Shown: one piece after another, positions 16,006-24,595 of the stretch
Position numbering within the stretch: position 1 is the stretch's first letter
How the letters are laid out: each line of letters begins with the position of its first letter
Assembly (NCBI GenBank): GCA_905215385.1
Contig: CAJMPY010000026.1
Span: 1 to 34,535, forward strand
From: an uncultured bacterium
GTDB taxonomy: Bacteria > Actinomycetota > Coriobacteriia > Coriobacteriales > Coriobacteriaceae
Direction: 5' to 3'
Length of the DNA: 34,535 bases
The notes under the pieces: generated by a model
What the model was told of the DNA's origin: nothing
Database searches by the model: none
What the model saw: the letters and a program-made list of their open reading frames with translations, nothing else
Position numbers and translations under genes: made by a program

Positions 16006-16896
16006 ATGAGTGATTTTGTCCTGACCTGTGAATCCGCCGCCGATCGAACTCGGGAGTTCTTTGAATCGCGCAATATCCCTGTCGTGTGTTTTCATTACGA
16101 GATCGACGATGTTGTCTATACGGACGATCTGTATCAGTCGATTACGCCGGACGAGTTTTTTGCTCAGATATCCGCGGGCGCCATGCCCAAGACGTCTCAG
16201 GTGAGCGTGGGTGAGTACGAGGAGTTTTGGGAGCCGCTTGTTGCCGAGGGTAAAGACGTGCTGCACCTGACGTTGTCGTCGGGTATTTCGGGTACGTATG
16301 GCTCGGCTTGCGTTGCGGCGCAGATGCTCGCCGATCGCTATCCCCAGGGCGGCAAGGTGCGCGTCATCGATTCGCTGGCGGCGTCTTCGGGCTTTGGCCT
16401 GCTGGCGGAATGTGCCGCCGACGTGCGCGATAGCGGGGCTTCACTCGACGAGACGGCTGCCTGGATCGAGGAGCACAAGCTCAACCTGCACCACTGGTTC
16501 TTCTCGACCGATCTGTCGAGCTACCTGCGCGGCGGTCGCATTTCGGCTGCGGGCGCGATCATCGGCACGGCGCTTAAGATTTGCCCGCTTATGACGGTTG
16601 ATTGCGAAGGTGGGCTGTCGCCACGTGAGAAGATTCGCACTAAGAAGCGCGCGATTTCCGAGATGGCTAAGACCATGATGGCATACGTGCAGGACGGTGC
16701 GGATTATTCGGGTAAGTGCATCATGTCACACTCGGCGTGCCGCGAGGATGCCGAGGCAGTTGCGGCGCTGATTGAGGAACAGGTTCCGCAGCTTAAAGGC
16801 AAGATTGAGATTAATAACATCGGTACTCTGATTGGCTCGCATACCGGACCTGGTACGGTGGCGCTCTTCTTTATGGGCGACAAGCGCGTGGATTAG
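16006..16896 (+). CDS. DegV-family fatty-acid-binding protein
   Basis: A 296-residue DegV/EDD-domain protein. Characteristic blocks are SAADRTREFFESRNIPVV near the start, PKTSQVSVGEYEEFW, LTLSSGISGTYGSA and SHTGPGTVALFF at the end. DegV/FakB proteins hold a single fatty acid and present it to a FakA kinase for phospholipid synthesis; no fakA is nearby. I set the start at 16006 (MSDFVL), where AAGGAG lies 6 bases upstream. An ATG at 15988 would put that site inside the gene. Transcription ends at the hairpin 16938-16965, shared with the convergent gene. Confidence 0.93.
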   Translation: MSDFVLTCESAADRTREFFESRNIPVVCFHYEIDDVVYTDDLYQSITPDEFFAQISAGAMPKTSQVSVGEYEEFWEPLVAEGKDVLHLTLSSGISGTYGSACVAAQMLADRYPQGGKVRVIDSLAASSGFGLLAECAADVRDSGASLDETAAWIEEHKLNLHHWFFSTDLSSYLRGGRISAAGAIIGTALKICPLMTVDCEGGLSPREKIRTKKRAISEMAKTMMAYVQDGADYSGKCIMSHSACREDAEAVAALIEEQVPQLKGKIEINNIGTLIGSHTGPGTVALFFMGDKRVD

Positions 16897-16937
16897 TTTG
16901 CCCCATCACATCGCTGCATGATTGCTCAAACGAAAAC

Positions 16938-16965
16938 GGCCCGCCTCACGTTTGTGGGGCGGGCC
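16938..16965. terminator. Bidirectional terminator
   Basis: GGCCCGCCTCAC and GTGGGGCGGGCC form a 12-bp stem with one mismatch around a GTTT-type loop. On the minus strand it is followed by CGTTTTCG, and on the plus strand by TTGCTGTT. It lies between the convergent DegV gene and the TIM-barrel gene. Confidence 0.75.
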
Positions 16966-16978
16966 TTGCTGTTGGGGG

Positions 16979-18070
16979 TTAGCGTTTCTTTCCGCGGAAG
17001 AAGAAGCCGTGCAGTGACGGCTTGAGGCCGCGGTTGGCGCGATGCTCCTCGACACGCTCGTGGATCGAAGCGACGCGCTCGATGACTTCGTCGGGAATCG
17101 GCACGTCGGGATTCATGTTCTCGACCTGGCTGACCTCGGCGGCGGAGACCTGGTCGATAATGGGCACATCGTCGTGCGAGATGACAGGTGTGGCGTCTTC
17201 CTTCATCTTGCGATAACGCTGCATCATGTCGGTCTGTAGCTGCTGGGCCGAAGGCGGCGTCCAGATGATGGCGTTGGCGCCGGCGGCGATGGTTTCACGG
17301 ATGCTCTCTGGCGTCTTGCCGCCCGGCGCGATGAGCGGCAGGTTGGGATAGTGCTTGCGCAGCTCGCGTAGGACCTGGGGCGTGTTCTTGCCGGCGGCGA
17401 TGTTGAGAATCTTGGCTCCAGCGCGCACCTTGGCGTGGGCATCGTCGTCGCAGCGAACGACCGTAGCGATGACGGGGATGTCGGCGATGTTGGTGATGTG
17501 CTCGACCATCTCGGCGGTGGCGGGGGAGTTGACCACGCATCCCGCCGCGCCCTGCATCTCGGAGACGGCTGCCATCTGCACGGAGCGCTTACCAGTGGTG
17601 GTGCCACCGCCCACACCTACAAAGACCGGGCACTCGGCGACGGTCAGCAGCGCTTGCGTAATGGCGGGCTGCGGCGTGAAAGGGTAGACCGCAAAGACGG
17701 CATCGGCGTTGGAGTTGCGGATAACCGCGACATCGGTGGTGTAAATGAGCGACTTGATGCGGCGGCCAAAGAGCGTGAAGCCGCTGGCCTCCTCAATCTC
17801 GTCAGGCATGCGAAGGGCCGCCTTGCGCAAACGCCCGTCGATGGGCAGCGGCTCCATGGGGAGCAGTCCGTTGGGGGTCACGGCTACCTGGGGCTCGGTG
17901 AACTCGTCTGCGAGCTCGACCTCGGAGAAATCGACCGAGGCGACGATGTCCTCGTGAACCTCGGCGGGCACATCGATGGGGGCTTGGCCGTTTGCCGCGG
18001 CAGGCGTGTCGAAGGAGCTGGTGCCGACGAAGGCGTCGACGCGCTCATTTAGATCGTTGAGGGTATCCAT
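16979..18070 (-). CDS. TIM-barrel protein, KDPG-aldolase/phosphate-binding type, function unknown
   Basis: A 363-residue protein. After an acidic N-terminal extension of about 100 residues comes a (beta/alpha)8-type core with PVFVGVGGGTTTGKRS (a Gly-rich loop), PVIATVVRCDDDAHAKVRAG, AKILNIAAGKNTPQVLRELR and PLIAPGGKTPESIRETIAAG. The last two are typical of the phosphate-binding end of TIM barrels such as KDPG aldolases. The C-terminal 70 residues are charged and end in FFFRGKKR. I cannot name a substrate, and no partner gene is linked. The start ATG at 18070 has only a weak ribosome site (GAGC). A 7-bp hairpin (GCCGGCA, 18096-18112) lies in its leader. Confidence 0.8.
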   Translation of the reverse strand: MDTLNDLNERVDAFVGTSSFDTPAAANGQAPIDVPAEVHEDIVASVDFSEVELADEFTEPQVAVTPNGLLPMEPLPIDGRLRKAALRMPDEIEEASGFTLFGRRIKSLIYTTDVAVIRNSNADAVFAVYPFTPQPAITQALLTVAECPVFVGVGGGTTTGKRSVQMAAVSEMQGAAGCVVNSPATAEMVEHITNIADIPVIATVVRCDDDAHAKVRAGAKILNIAAGKNTPQVLRELRKHYPNLPLIAPGGKTPESIRETIAAGANAIIWTPPSAQQLQTDMMQRYRKMKEDATPVISHDDVPIIDQVSAAEVSQVENMNPDVPIPDEVIERVASIHERVEEHRANRGLKPSLHGFFFRGKKR

Positions 18071-18260
18071 GGAAGCTCGATTCTATGTGATGACGGCCGG
18101 CAGGGTGCCGGCAGCGTTGTGCTTGCTAAATCGTTTGACGAGTTGATTTTTCCCCGCCGCGTCCTCCGTTAGACCGAAGGGCGGCGAACGTGAAGGAGCT
18201 GTGGTGGCGGGGATCGAGGTGCTATCTTGAAAGTCCCGTTTAAAAGAGAGGTGACGCGGT

Positions 18261-18431
18261 ATGGAATTTTCGGCAATGTTGGGCTCGATTGGCCTATGCG
18301 TGGGCGCAATCGTAGCCGCCGCGGTCATCTACTTTGTGGTCACGGCCATTAAGGGCAAAAGGGCCGAACGCAAGGAGCGCACGATGCTTAAACAGCATCG
18401 CGACCAGCAGGGCAAACGCGCACGGAGATAG
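18261..18431 (+). CDS. 56-residue single-pass membrane protein
   Basis: A short gene encoding 56 residues. GAGAGGTG lies about 7-9 bases upstream of the ATG. One hydrophobic helix (about residues 8-30: IGLCVGAIVAAAVIYFVVTA) is followed by a very basic cytoplasmic tail (KGKRAERKERTMLKQHRDQQ). By the positive-inside rule the C-terminus is in the cytoplasm. It is plus strand between two minus-strand genes whose products are unrelated. It resembles the small membrane proteins common in actinobacteria; no function can be assigned. The good ribosome site and clean hydrophobic profile support it as real. Confidence 0.72.
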   Translation: MEFSAMLGSIGLCVGAIVAAAVIYFVVTAIKGKRAERKERTMLKQHRDQQGKRARR

Positions 18432-18455
18432 CTTGTTGAGTTTTGGATCCGTACG

Positions 18456-19559
18456 CTAGCTGCGTTTTCGGATCAGGGCAATGTAGAAGCCCTCAAATTC
18501 GCGGCTGGGCGGAATGGTGAGCGTGCCGGGCAGGCCGTTGGCGATGGCCGATACCTGACCCGCGGCAATGGCCTCGGTCAGGGCGTTGGACTCGATGCGC
18601 GGCTTCTCGCCAGCTTCCTGGGCGCGGCGTGCCTCACTTTCGCTTGGCGTGCCGTCGAGGGGGATGAGCTCGCAGTCCATATGCTTGTCGAGGGCCTCTT
18701 GCAGGGCGTCCTCGTTTTCCTGCGGCAAGATCGAACAAGTCGAATAGACGAGCGTGCCGCCCGGTTTGAGGGCTCCCATGGCGCGGTCCAGAAGTGCTCG
18801 CTGCGAGCGGGCGCACTTGCTCAGCAACTGCTCGGTGAGGCCGCGCAGGCTCTTCTCGTTGCCGCTGACGACGGTGCCCGTGCCGGTGCAGGGAGCGTCG
18901 AGCAGGATACGGTCAAAGCGGAAGAACTCGTCGAGCTCGCGTGCGTCGATGCGCATGACGGGCACGTTTTTTGCGCCTTGGCGGTGGAGGTTGGCTTCGA
19001 GCTTCTCGGCGCGGGGAATGCTCATCTCGCAGGCGGTAAGGTGCGCCTGCCCCTGCGTGAGGGCGGCGATCTGCGTCGTCTTGCCGCCGGGGGCCGCGCA
19101 CATGTCCAGGATGTCCTCGCCGGCCTGGGCGCCCAAGACCAACGGCGGCATCATGGACGACAGACTTTGCAAGTAGATCTTGCCGTCGCGGTAGATGTCG
19201 AGGTCCCACAGGTCGGAAACCTGGGCGTCGGGCAGGATGAAGGCATCTGGGTACCAAGCGACGGTTTGGTGGGCGATGCCGGCTGCGTCGAGCGCGGCGG
19301 CGATGTCCTCGGCGGTCGCCTTGAGCGTGTTGGTGCGCAGCGTGACCGGGCGTGTGGCCGCGGCGCCGAAGCCCCAGATCATGAGCTCGGCATCGGCAGG
19401 CGTATAGGCGCCGGCAACCGTGTCGACCATAAAGCGCGGCAGGTCGGCAGCGCAGGGGAGGGCGGCAAGCTGGTCGGAAAGCTCGGTGGCGGCAAACTGC
19501 CTGAGCTTGAGCTCGGCCTTGACCTGCTTTTTCTGCTTACGACGACGCGGCTTGGACAT
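18456..19559 (-). CDS. RsmB/NOP-family rRNA (cytosine-C5) methyltransferase
   Basis: A 367-residue SAM-dependent RNA m5C methyltransferase of the RsmB/RsmF (Sun/NOL1/NOP2) family. Motif I is DMCAAPGGKTTQIAALT (residues 152-168), motif IV DAPCTGTGTV with Cys224, and motif VI STCS with Cys275, giving the two catalytic cysteines. The N-terminal basic stretch (KPRRRKQKKQ) probably helps RNA binding. A C-terminal PUA-like domain typical of RsmF seems absent or short, and the protein ends IPPSREFEGFYIALIRKRS. It presumably modifies 16S rRNA, but which position cannot be told. The start at 19559 has GGAAGG about 9 bases upstream. Confidence 0.9.
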   Translation of the reverse strand: MSKPRRRKQKKQVKAELKLRQFAATELSDQLAALPCAADLPRFMVDTVAGAYTPADAELMIWGFGAAATRPVTLRTNTLKATAEDIAAALDAAGIAHQTVAWYPDAFILPDAQVSDLWDLDIYRDGKIYLQSLSSMMPPLVLGAQAGEDILDMCAAPGGKTTQIAALTQGQAHLTACEMSIPRAEKLEANLHRQGAKNVPVMRIDARELDEFFRFDRILLDAPCTGTGTVVSGNEKSLRGLTEQLLSKCARSQRALLDRAMGALKPGGTLVYSTCSILPQENEDALQEALDKHMDCELIPLDGTPSESEARRAQEAGEKPRIESNALTEAIAAGQVSAIANGLPGTLTIPPSREFEGFYIALIRKRS

Positions 19560-19578
19560 CCGTCTTTCCTTCCACCTA

Positions 19579-19690
19579 AATGATTATTCTGGGACGGGGA
19601 TTAAAAAATCATTTAATGATCCCCGTCCCAAAAAGACTACTTTGCGTCGCCCGGGAATGATTTTTTAATCCCCGTCCCAGAATAATCATT
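19579..19690. repeat. Perfect 35-bp inverted repeat (REP-like)
   Basis: Bases 19579-19613 are the exact reverse complement of 19656-19690 over 35 bp, separated by 42 bp. Each arm contains GGGACGGGGATTAAAAAATC or its complement. A nested, shorter palindrome (ATTAAAAAATCATTTAAT and GGGACGGGG/CCCCGTCCC at 19591-19629) allows an alternative smaller hairpin within the left half. It lies between metG-like and rsmB-like genes, both on the minus strand. The arm core resembles the GGGGACG-type palindromes at 24596-24763. Confidence 0.85.
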
Positions 19691-19710
19691 CCCGGGCGCG
19701 TTGCTGTTGC

Positions 19711-21861
19711 CTAGTACTGGCTCTCGTGCTTGCTGAAGAAGTCGAAGCGCGGGGGTAGCGGCTTCACGCGGTGCTCGCCGGGCTTCTCGCCCAGGCTCTC
19801 CACAAACTCATCCGTGGAGGCGAAGATGTTATCCCAGCTAAAGAAGGCGACCGGGTCAACGTCGAAGTACTCGCAGATGAGCTCGCAGCCGGCAGGGACG
19901 ATGCCGTGCATGAGCACGGTCGCCACGCGCAGCTCGGTAAAGGCGTCGACGAGGGCCTGCGTCATTGCGGCGTTTGCCGGCTCGCCCTCGAGCTTGTTGG
20001 CGGCCTTAGAGGCGTCGCTCCAGCGCTTGTTGGCGGCACGCAGGTAGTCGTCGCACACGGCGAGCGCGCGGTGCGTCTCGAACTTGTACATGGCTTGCTC
20101 AAAGGCGAGAGCTGCCTGCTCGGCGGCTTCGACCACAGTGGCGGAGGCGGCGCCGGCGGGGATGCAGCCGTTGCGATAGGGGCTCTCGTCGCCCTCCTTG
20201 ATGGCGACGCCGTAGAAGCAGCTGCGGGCCAGGCGGTTGAAGACGCCGGTCAGCAGCGCGCTCTCCTTAAGGGCCGGATCGATGACGCGCTTGTCGTCGC
20301 AGGCACGCACCTCGTTGCCGTCCTTGTCCTTGCCGGTCACGCGCGTGTCGTATGCCTTGGGACTAAAGCTCACCGGCTTCTCGGACAGGCCGAGCGACAG
20401 CCAATGCGCACGCATCTGCTCGCAGGTGTAGTGGTTGAGCAGGTCGTCTGCCGGCGGGGGAGGCGTCTGCGAGGACGAGCTCGCCTTTTTGCCCATGTAG
20501 AGCAGGTGATAGCAGGCGCTGACGGTGCTCTGCGTAAGGTCCCAGCCCAGGGCCTCCCACATGGCGGTTTGCGCGATGCAGTAGAAATAGATGTTGTCCT
20601 GACCGATGAACTGATAGATCTGCGCGTCGTCAGAGCACCACCAGTCGCGCCAGTCGAGCGAGCTGTGCTGGTAGGTGGGCGCGGGGACCTGCGTGGAATC
20701 GGCGGCGGGTTCGCCCATGAGGGCGGCATCCTGGGCGGCGACGCCCTCGGTCACGCCGGCGGCACGGGCGTCGCGGGCGAGTACGGTGCGGGTGTAGCTG
20801 ATGGGCGCCCACAGGCTCTCGGGCCAGCACCAGCAGGTGACGTCGGTCACGCCGTCGACCTCGGGCACCGGAACGCCCCAGTCGATGTTGCCGGTGATGC
20901 GGAAGGGCACGAGCGCCTTGCCGCTGCGGAAGCGCACGCCGCCGTTGGCGAGCACCGCGTGGGCGTCGTCGCGCTCTTTCCAGCTGGGGAAGGTGACGGT
21001 AAAGCTGCTCTTGTTGCCCTCGGGCTCCAGCACGGTGTGTTCGGGGAGCTGGTCCTCGACGGCATCGAAGGCCTCGCGGAACTTATTCTGGATGTAGAGC
21101 TGAGCCGGCAGCAGCCACTCCTCCATGGTCTTGGAGACCACGGAGCGAACCTGCGGGTTCTGGGCGAGCTTGGCGGTATAGGTCTTCATAAAGTCGAGGT
21201 AGGCCGGCAGATCAAAGTAGAGATTGTCGACCGGGCGCAGCTCGGGCACCTCGCCGGTGAGCTGGCTCTTGGGCGCGATGAGCTCCTCGGGCTCAAACTG
21301 GTGGCCCAGATCGCACTCGTCGGCATAAGCCTTCTCGGACTTGCAGCCCTGGATGGGGCAGCGGCCGATGACCTGGCGGCCGTTGAGGAACGTGCCGGCC
21401 TTGGCATCGTAGAACTGCAGCGTGGAGCGCTTGGAGATGGTGCCCTGCTCGTGCAGACGCTCGATAATCTCCGCGGTCACCTCGTTGTGAATCTGCGCAG
21501 CCGGCTCAAGGCCCGAGCCGCCGTAGATGTCACAGCTGATGTTGTAGTTGTTGAGGGTCGCGGCCTGGCGGGAGTGATTGGACTCGACATACTCGCCGAT
21601 GGACTTATCGTAGCCTTCATTCTCCTTGAGCTTGCGGTAGCTCTCCATGATGGGCGAGCCGTAGCAGTCGGTGCCCGAGGTGAAGATGACGTTCTCGCGG
21701 CCCAGGCGGTCGCGCAGGAAGCGGGCGAAGAAGTCGGCCGGGACAAAGACGCCGCCAACGTGGCCAAAGTGAAGGCCCTTGTTGCCGTAGGGCTCGCCGG
21801 CGGTAACGATGGCGCGGCGAGGCCAGCTGGGACGGTCGTTCATGGAGTATTTGGATGCCAT
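19711..21861 (-). CDS. Methionyl-tRNA synthetase-like class I tRNA ligase
   Basis: A 716-residue class I aminoacyl-tRNA synthetase, methionine type. The HIGH motif is HFGH (residues 31-34, in GLHFGHVGG). The KMSKS-like loop is GKKASSS (around 457-462). ITGNIDWGVPVP and FIGQDNIYFYCIAQTAMWEALG are MetRS-family signatures, and a Cys pair (GRCPIQGCKSEKAYADEC) fits the zinc knuckle. An unusual Pro run (PPPP) follows the KMSKS loop. The start at 21861 (MASKYS) has AAGGAG 4 bases upstream; an upstream frame extension to 21954 has no such site. The divergent KMSKS and insert suggest either the sole but unusual MetRS or a second, specialised ligase. Confidence 0.83.
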   Translation of the reverse strand: MASKYSMNDRPSWPRRAIVTAGEPYGNKGLHFGHVGGVFVPADFFARFLRDRLGRENVIFTSGTDCYGSPIMESYRKLKENEGYDKSIGEYVESNHSRQAATLNNYNISCDIYGGSGLEPAAQIHNEVTAEIIERLHEQGTISKRSTLQFYDAKAGTFLNGRQVIGRCPIQGCKSEKAYADECDLGHQFEPEELIAPKSQLTGEVPELRPVDNLYFDLPAYLDFMKTYTAKLAQNPQVRSVVSKTMEEWLLPAQLYIQNKFREAFDAVEDQLPEHTVLEPEGNKSSFTVTFPSWKERDDAHAVLANGGVRFRSGKALVPFRITGNIDWGVPVPEVDGVTDVTCWCWPESLWAPISYTRTVLARDARAAGVTEGVAAQDAALMGEPAADSTQVPAPTYQHSSLDWRDWWCSDDAQIYQFIGQDNIYFYCIAQTAMWEALGWDLTQSTVSACYHLLYMGKKASSSSQTPPPPADDLLNHYTCEQMRAHWLSLGLSEKPVSFSPKAYDTRVTGKDKDGNEVRACDDKRVIDPALKESALLTGVFNRLARSCFYGVAIKEGDESPYRNGCIPAGAASATVVEAAEQAALAFEQAMYKFETHRALAVCDDYLRAANKRWSDASKAANKLEGEPANAAMTQALVDAFTELRVATVLMHGIVPAGCELICEYFDVDPVAFFSWDNIFASTDEFVESLGEKPGEHRVKPLPPRFDFFSKHESQY

Positions 21862-21993
21862 GGGACTCCTTCGCATATGGTAAGAGCGCGGCCGGGCGCA
21901 AGGCCTGGCGATGCGGTGGTCAATTCGTGCATATCGTTCGACATTATCGCACATGCGGACGGGTACGTGGCAGGGGCGCTATCCTAAGATGCT

Positions 21994-22560
21994 ATGAATG
22001 AGATTTCCAACATACATGCGTTTGAGGACGAGGATTTTCTACACGCTTGCTTCGTGTGGGGGATGGCCGTGATCGCGGTGTTTGCCGTGTGCCTGGTGCC
22101 GATGTTTATGCTGCTGGGCGGGCCTGCGGACTTGGATGCGGCTGAGGCGGGCGGCTGGACCACCGTCGTGGGCTGGATGGTCGGTGTGGCTGCGGTTTCT
22201 GCAGCGTCGTTTGCCGTGCACGAGCTGGTGCATGCGGTGTTTTTTAAGCTGCTGGCGCCTGCGGGCGCGCATGTGACCTTTGGCGCGAATCGTGAGACGG
22301 CGATGATCTATGCCTGCGCCGAGGGCGTTGTGTATTCGCGTCGGCGGTACATGGCCATTTGCCTGGCGCCCACGGTTGTTTTGACGGTGGCGTTTGCCCT
22401 GGGGTTTGCGTTCTCGGGCTATCCGCTGCTGTGCTACCTGGCGGCTGGTCTGCACTTGTCGGGCTGCGTGGGCGATTGGTATTACGTGCGGACCATCCTG
22501 CGCGACCGCCGCATTGTCGCCTGCGAGGATACGTCCTTTGGCGTGCGCTTTTTTGGGTGA
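21994..22560 (+). CDS. DUF3267-type membrane protein with HExxH motif
   Basis: A 188-residue integral membrane protein with about four to five helices. The sequence VHELVHAVFF carries an HELVH motif (HExxH) in a membrane-proximal region, as in DUF3267 and related site-2-like zinc metalloprotease families. A third metal ligand is not obvious. Proteolysis has not been shown for most DUF3267 members, so the activity is uncertain. The next gene, queH, follows after only 10 bp, and its ribosome site overlaps this stop codon, so the two are coupled even though no functional link to queuosine is known. Divergent from the MetRS-like gene. Confidence 0.82.
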   Translation: MNEISNIHAFEDEDFLHACFVWGMAVIAVFAVCLVPMFMLLGGPADLDAAEAGGWTTVVGWMVGVAAVSAASFAVHELVHAVFFKLLAPAGAHVTFGANRETAMIYACAEGVVYSRRRYMAICLAPTVVLTVAFALGFAFSGYPLLCYLAAGLHLSGCVGDWYYVRTILRDRRIVACEDTSFGVRFFG

Positions 22561-22570
22561 GGAGATGTCG

Positions 22571-23146
22571 ATGAAGTCGTTGTTGCTGCATGCGTGCTGT
22601 GCACCATGCTCGCTTGAGCCGGTTCGCCTGCTGCGCGAGGAGGGGTTTGAGCCCACGATTTGCTGGACCAACCCCAATATTCAACCGCGCGATGAATGGC
22701 AGCGCCGCTTGGACGAGCTGCGCCGGTGGTGTGCCGATGGCGACATCGAGCTCATCGAGGCAGGGGAGGACCGCGATCGCTGGGAGACCGGCGTGGCACC
22801 GCTGGGTGTCGATCGGCCTCGTCGCTGTCGCGCGTGCTATGCCCTGCGCTTGGCCGAGGCGTGCCGCGTGGCCCAGGAGCGCGGGTTTGAGTTTGTGGGC
22901 ACGACGCTCGCCGTCTCGCCGTACCAGCTGTTCGATACCTGCAATGACGTGCTTGAGCGCTTGGCGGCGGCACACGGGCTCACCCCGGTGATTCGCGATT
23001 TTCGCCCGTATTACCCCGAGGCGACACGTCGTTCGCGCGAGCTTGGCATGTATCGGCAGAACTACTGTGGTTGCCGCTTCTCGGCTGTCGAGGCGGCCAT
23101 GGACCGCGCCCGCATCCGCGACGAGCGCAAAGCCGCCAAAAAGTAG
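22571..23146 (+). CDS. queH: Epoxyqueuosine reductase QueH
   Basis: A 191-residue QueH (DUF208) protein, the non-orthologous replacement of QueG that reduces epoxyqueuosine in tRNA to queuosine, the last step of the pathway. The family's cysteine-rich motifs are present: HACCAPC (C9, C10, C13), RCRACYALRL (C86, C89) and YRQNYCGC (C166, C168), together a likely Fe-S and metal site. I use the ATG at 22571, 6 bases after GAGGAG. An ATG at 22565 would directly abut the ribosome site. It lies 64 bp upstream of queA on the same strand. Confidence 0.93.
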   Translation: MKSLLLHACCAPCSLEPVRLLREEGFEPTICWTNPNIQPRDEWQRRLDELRRWCADGDIELIEAGEDRDRWETGVAPLGVDRPRRCRACYALRLAEACRVAQERGFEFVGTTLAVSPYQLFDTCNDVLERLAAAHGLTPVIRDFRPYYPEATRRSRELGMYRQNYCGCRFSAVEAAMDRARIRDERKAAKK

Positions 23147-23210
23147 TTCGTTTGGGACGTCAGCCTGCTAGGATGTAGAGCGGACTTTAGCTATATAAGG
23201 AGTATCCGAC

Positions 23211-24428
23211 GTGTCTATGCGTACCGATGATTTTGACTACAACCTTCCTGAGGAACTGATTGCCCAGGCTCCTGCCGAGCCGCGCGACTCCTGCCGCCTG
23301 CTGGTGGTTGATCGCAAAGGCTCCGAGACAGGAACGCCGCTAGAGCATGGCGGTACCGTTGAGCACCGCATCTTCCGCGACATCATCGACTATATCGAGC
23401 CGGGCGATGTGCTCGTCATCAACCAGACGCGCGTGATGCCGGCCCGTCTTATCGGTCGCAAGGCTGGCTCGGGCGGTGTGGTCGAGACGCTGCTGCTCAA
23501 GCGCCGCGAGGATGTTGACCCGCTGGGTCACGTTTGGGAGTGCCTGGTCAAGCCGGGCAAGCGCCTGAAGCCCGGTGCTCAGATTGAGTATCGCGCCGGT
23601 GGCGCCCATGCGCCCGAGGGGGCTCCCGTGGTGCTGATGGCCGAGGTCATCGACTTTGTCACCGATAGCCGCGGCGGTCGTCTGGTGCGTTTTGAGCCGG
23701 CCGGTTGCAATGCCGCCGGTGACCCGCGCACGCTCGACGAGGCCATCCATGCTGCCGGCCACGTGCCGCTGCCGCCTTACATTACCGATTACGAGGGCGA
23801 TCCCGAGAAGTACCAGACCGTCTACGCCATGAAGGAGGAGCACTCGGCTGCCGCTCCTACGGCGGGTCTGCATTTTACGCCCGAGCTTATGGCCGCTATC
23901 GAGGCCAAGGGTGCGAAGTTTGCCGCCGTCGAGCTCGAGGTGGGTATCGATACCTTCCGTCTGGTGGAGGAGGACGACCCCACGCAGCACGTGATGCACA
24001 CCGAGCGCTACCACGTGTCGCAGGAGGTTGTCGACGCCGTGCATAAGGCTAAGGCCGAGGGGCATCGCGTGATTGCTGTCGGTACCACCGCAGTGCGCTC
24101 GCTCGAGAGCGCCTTTGACGCTGAGGCACCGGTGTCCGATCCGGCCGTGACGGCGCGCTATTTTGAGGGCCGCGAGGACGGGGCCGATACACTTGGCCGC
24201 GGTGACATCGTGGTGCGCGAGAACGCCACGACGCAGCTCTACCTTATGCCCGGCTCGACCTATCACGTGGTCGACGCGCTGATCACAAACTTCCACGTGC
24301 CGCGCTCCACGCTCATGATGCTCGTGAGCGCGCTTGCCACCCGCGACCAGATCATGGATGCCTACGCCGCCGCCATCGAGGAGCGCTACCGCTTCTTCAG
24401 CTTTGGCGACGCGATGCTCATTCTTTAA
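23211..24428 (+). CDS. queA: tRNA preQ1(34) S-adenosylmethionine ribosyltransferase-isomerase
   Basis: A 405-residue QueA. It transfers and isomerises the ribosyl group of S-adenosylmethionine onto preQ1 in tRNA anticodons to give epoxyqueuosine. Signatures include FDYNLPEELIAQAP at the N-terminus, INQTRVMPARLIGRK, SAAAPTAGLHFTPEL and VGTTAVRSLES. I choose the GTG at 23211 because AAGGAG is 8 bases upstream; the in-frame ATG at 23217 would be 14 bases away. A perfect hairpin immediately follows the stop. queH upstream and tgt 3.7 kb downstream complete the modification set. Confidence 0.96.
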   Translation: MSMRTDDFDYNLPEELIAQAPAEPRDSCRLLVVDRKGSETGTPLEHGGTVEHRIFRDIIDYIEPGDVLVINQTRVMPARLIGRKAGSGGVVETLLLKRREDVDPLGHVWECLVKPGKRLKPGAQIEYRAGGAHAPEGAPVVLMAEVIDFVTDSRGGRLVRFEPAGCNAAGDPRTLDEAIHAAGHVPLPPYITDYEGDPEKYQTVYAMKEEHSAAAPTAGLHFTPELMAAIEAKGAKFAAVELEVGIDTFRLVEEDDPTQHVMHTERYHVSQEVVDAVHKAKAEGHRVIAVGTTAVRSLESAFDAEAPVSDPAVTARYFEGREDGADTLGRGDIVVRENATTQLYLMPGSTYHVVDALITNFHVPRSTLMMLVSALATRDQIMDAYAAAIEERYRFFSFGDAMLIL

Positions 24429-24455
24429 GTTACGCGGTTCTACGAACCGCGTAAC
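24429..24455. repeat. Perfect hairpin after queA (composite repeat copy 1, part 1)
   Basis: GTTACGCGGTTC (24429-24440) pairs exactly with GAACCGCGTAAC (24444-24455), starting one base after the queA stop. No T run follows, so simple intrinsic termination is doubtful. The same hairpin occurs after the SDR gene at 27642-27669, where the loop-closing pair is T-A instead of C-G. Confidence 0.8.
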
Positions 24456-24468
24456 CACTTGACGCTGC

Positions 24469-24566
24469 AAACGCCCCTAAGCGGCAATCTGACGTTCAAT
24501 CGTCGGGCATGACCAGAAGGTCAATGCCCTCCTCTTTCACGTCACCTTGCTCGCTTAGGGGCGTTT
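24469..24566. repeat. Nested palindromic element (composite repeat copy 1, part 2)
   Basis: An outer 14-bp perfect stem (AAACGCCCCTAAGC at 24469-24482 with its complement at 24553-24566) encloses an inner hairpin at 24505-24529, GGGCATGACC and GGTCAATGCCC with an AGAA loop and one bulged A. The core GCATGACCAGAAGGTCAATG is identical in the second copy. The plus-strand right arm ends in GTTTTCGC and may work as a terminator between the convergent queA and coiled-coil genes. I call it a structured repeat because its sequence context is shared with 27683-27782. Confidence 0.75.
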
Positions 24567-24595
24567 TCGCTGACTTTGCCAAAGCATCGGCAGGT

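Noticed and set aside
19771..21987. A 738-codon open frame on the plus strand
   Set aside because: It is antisense to the MetRS-like gene, which has catalytic motifs and a ribosome site; the product is low-complexity Val/Leu/Gly with no motif.
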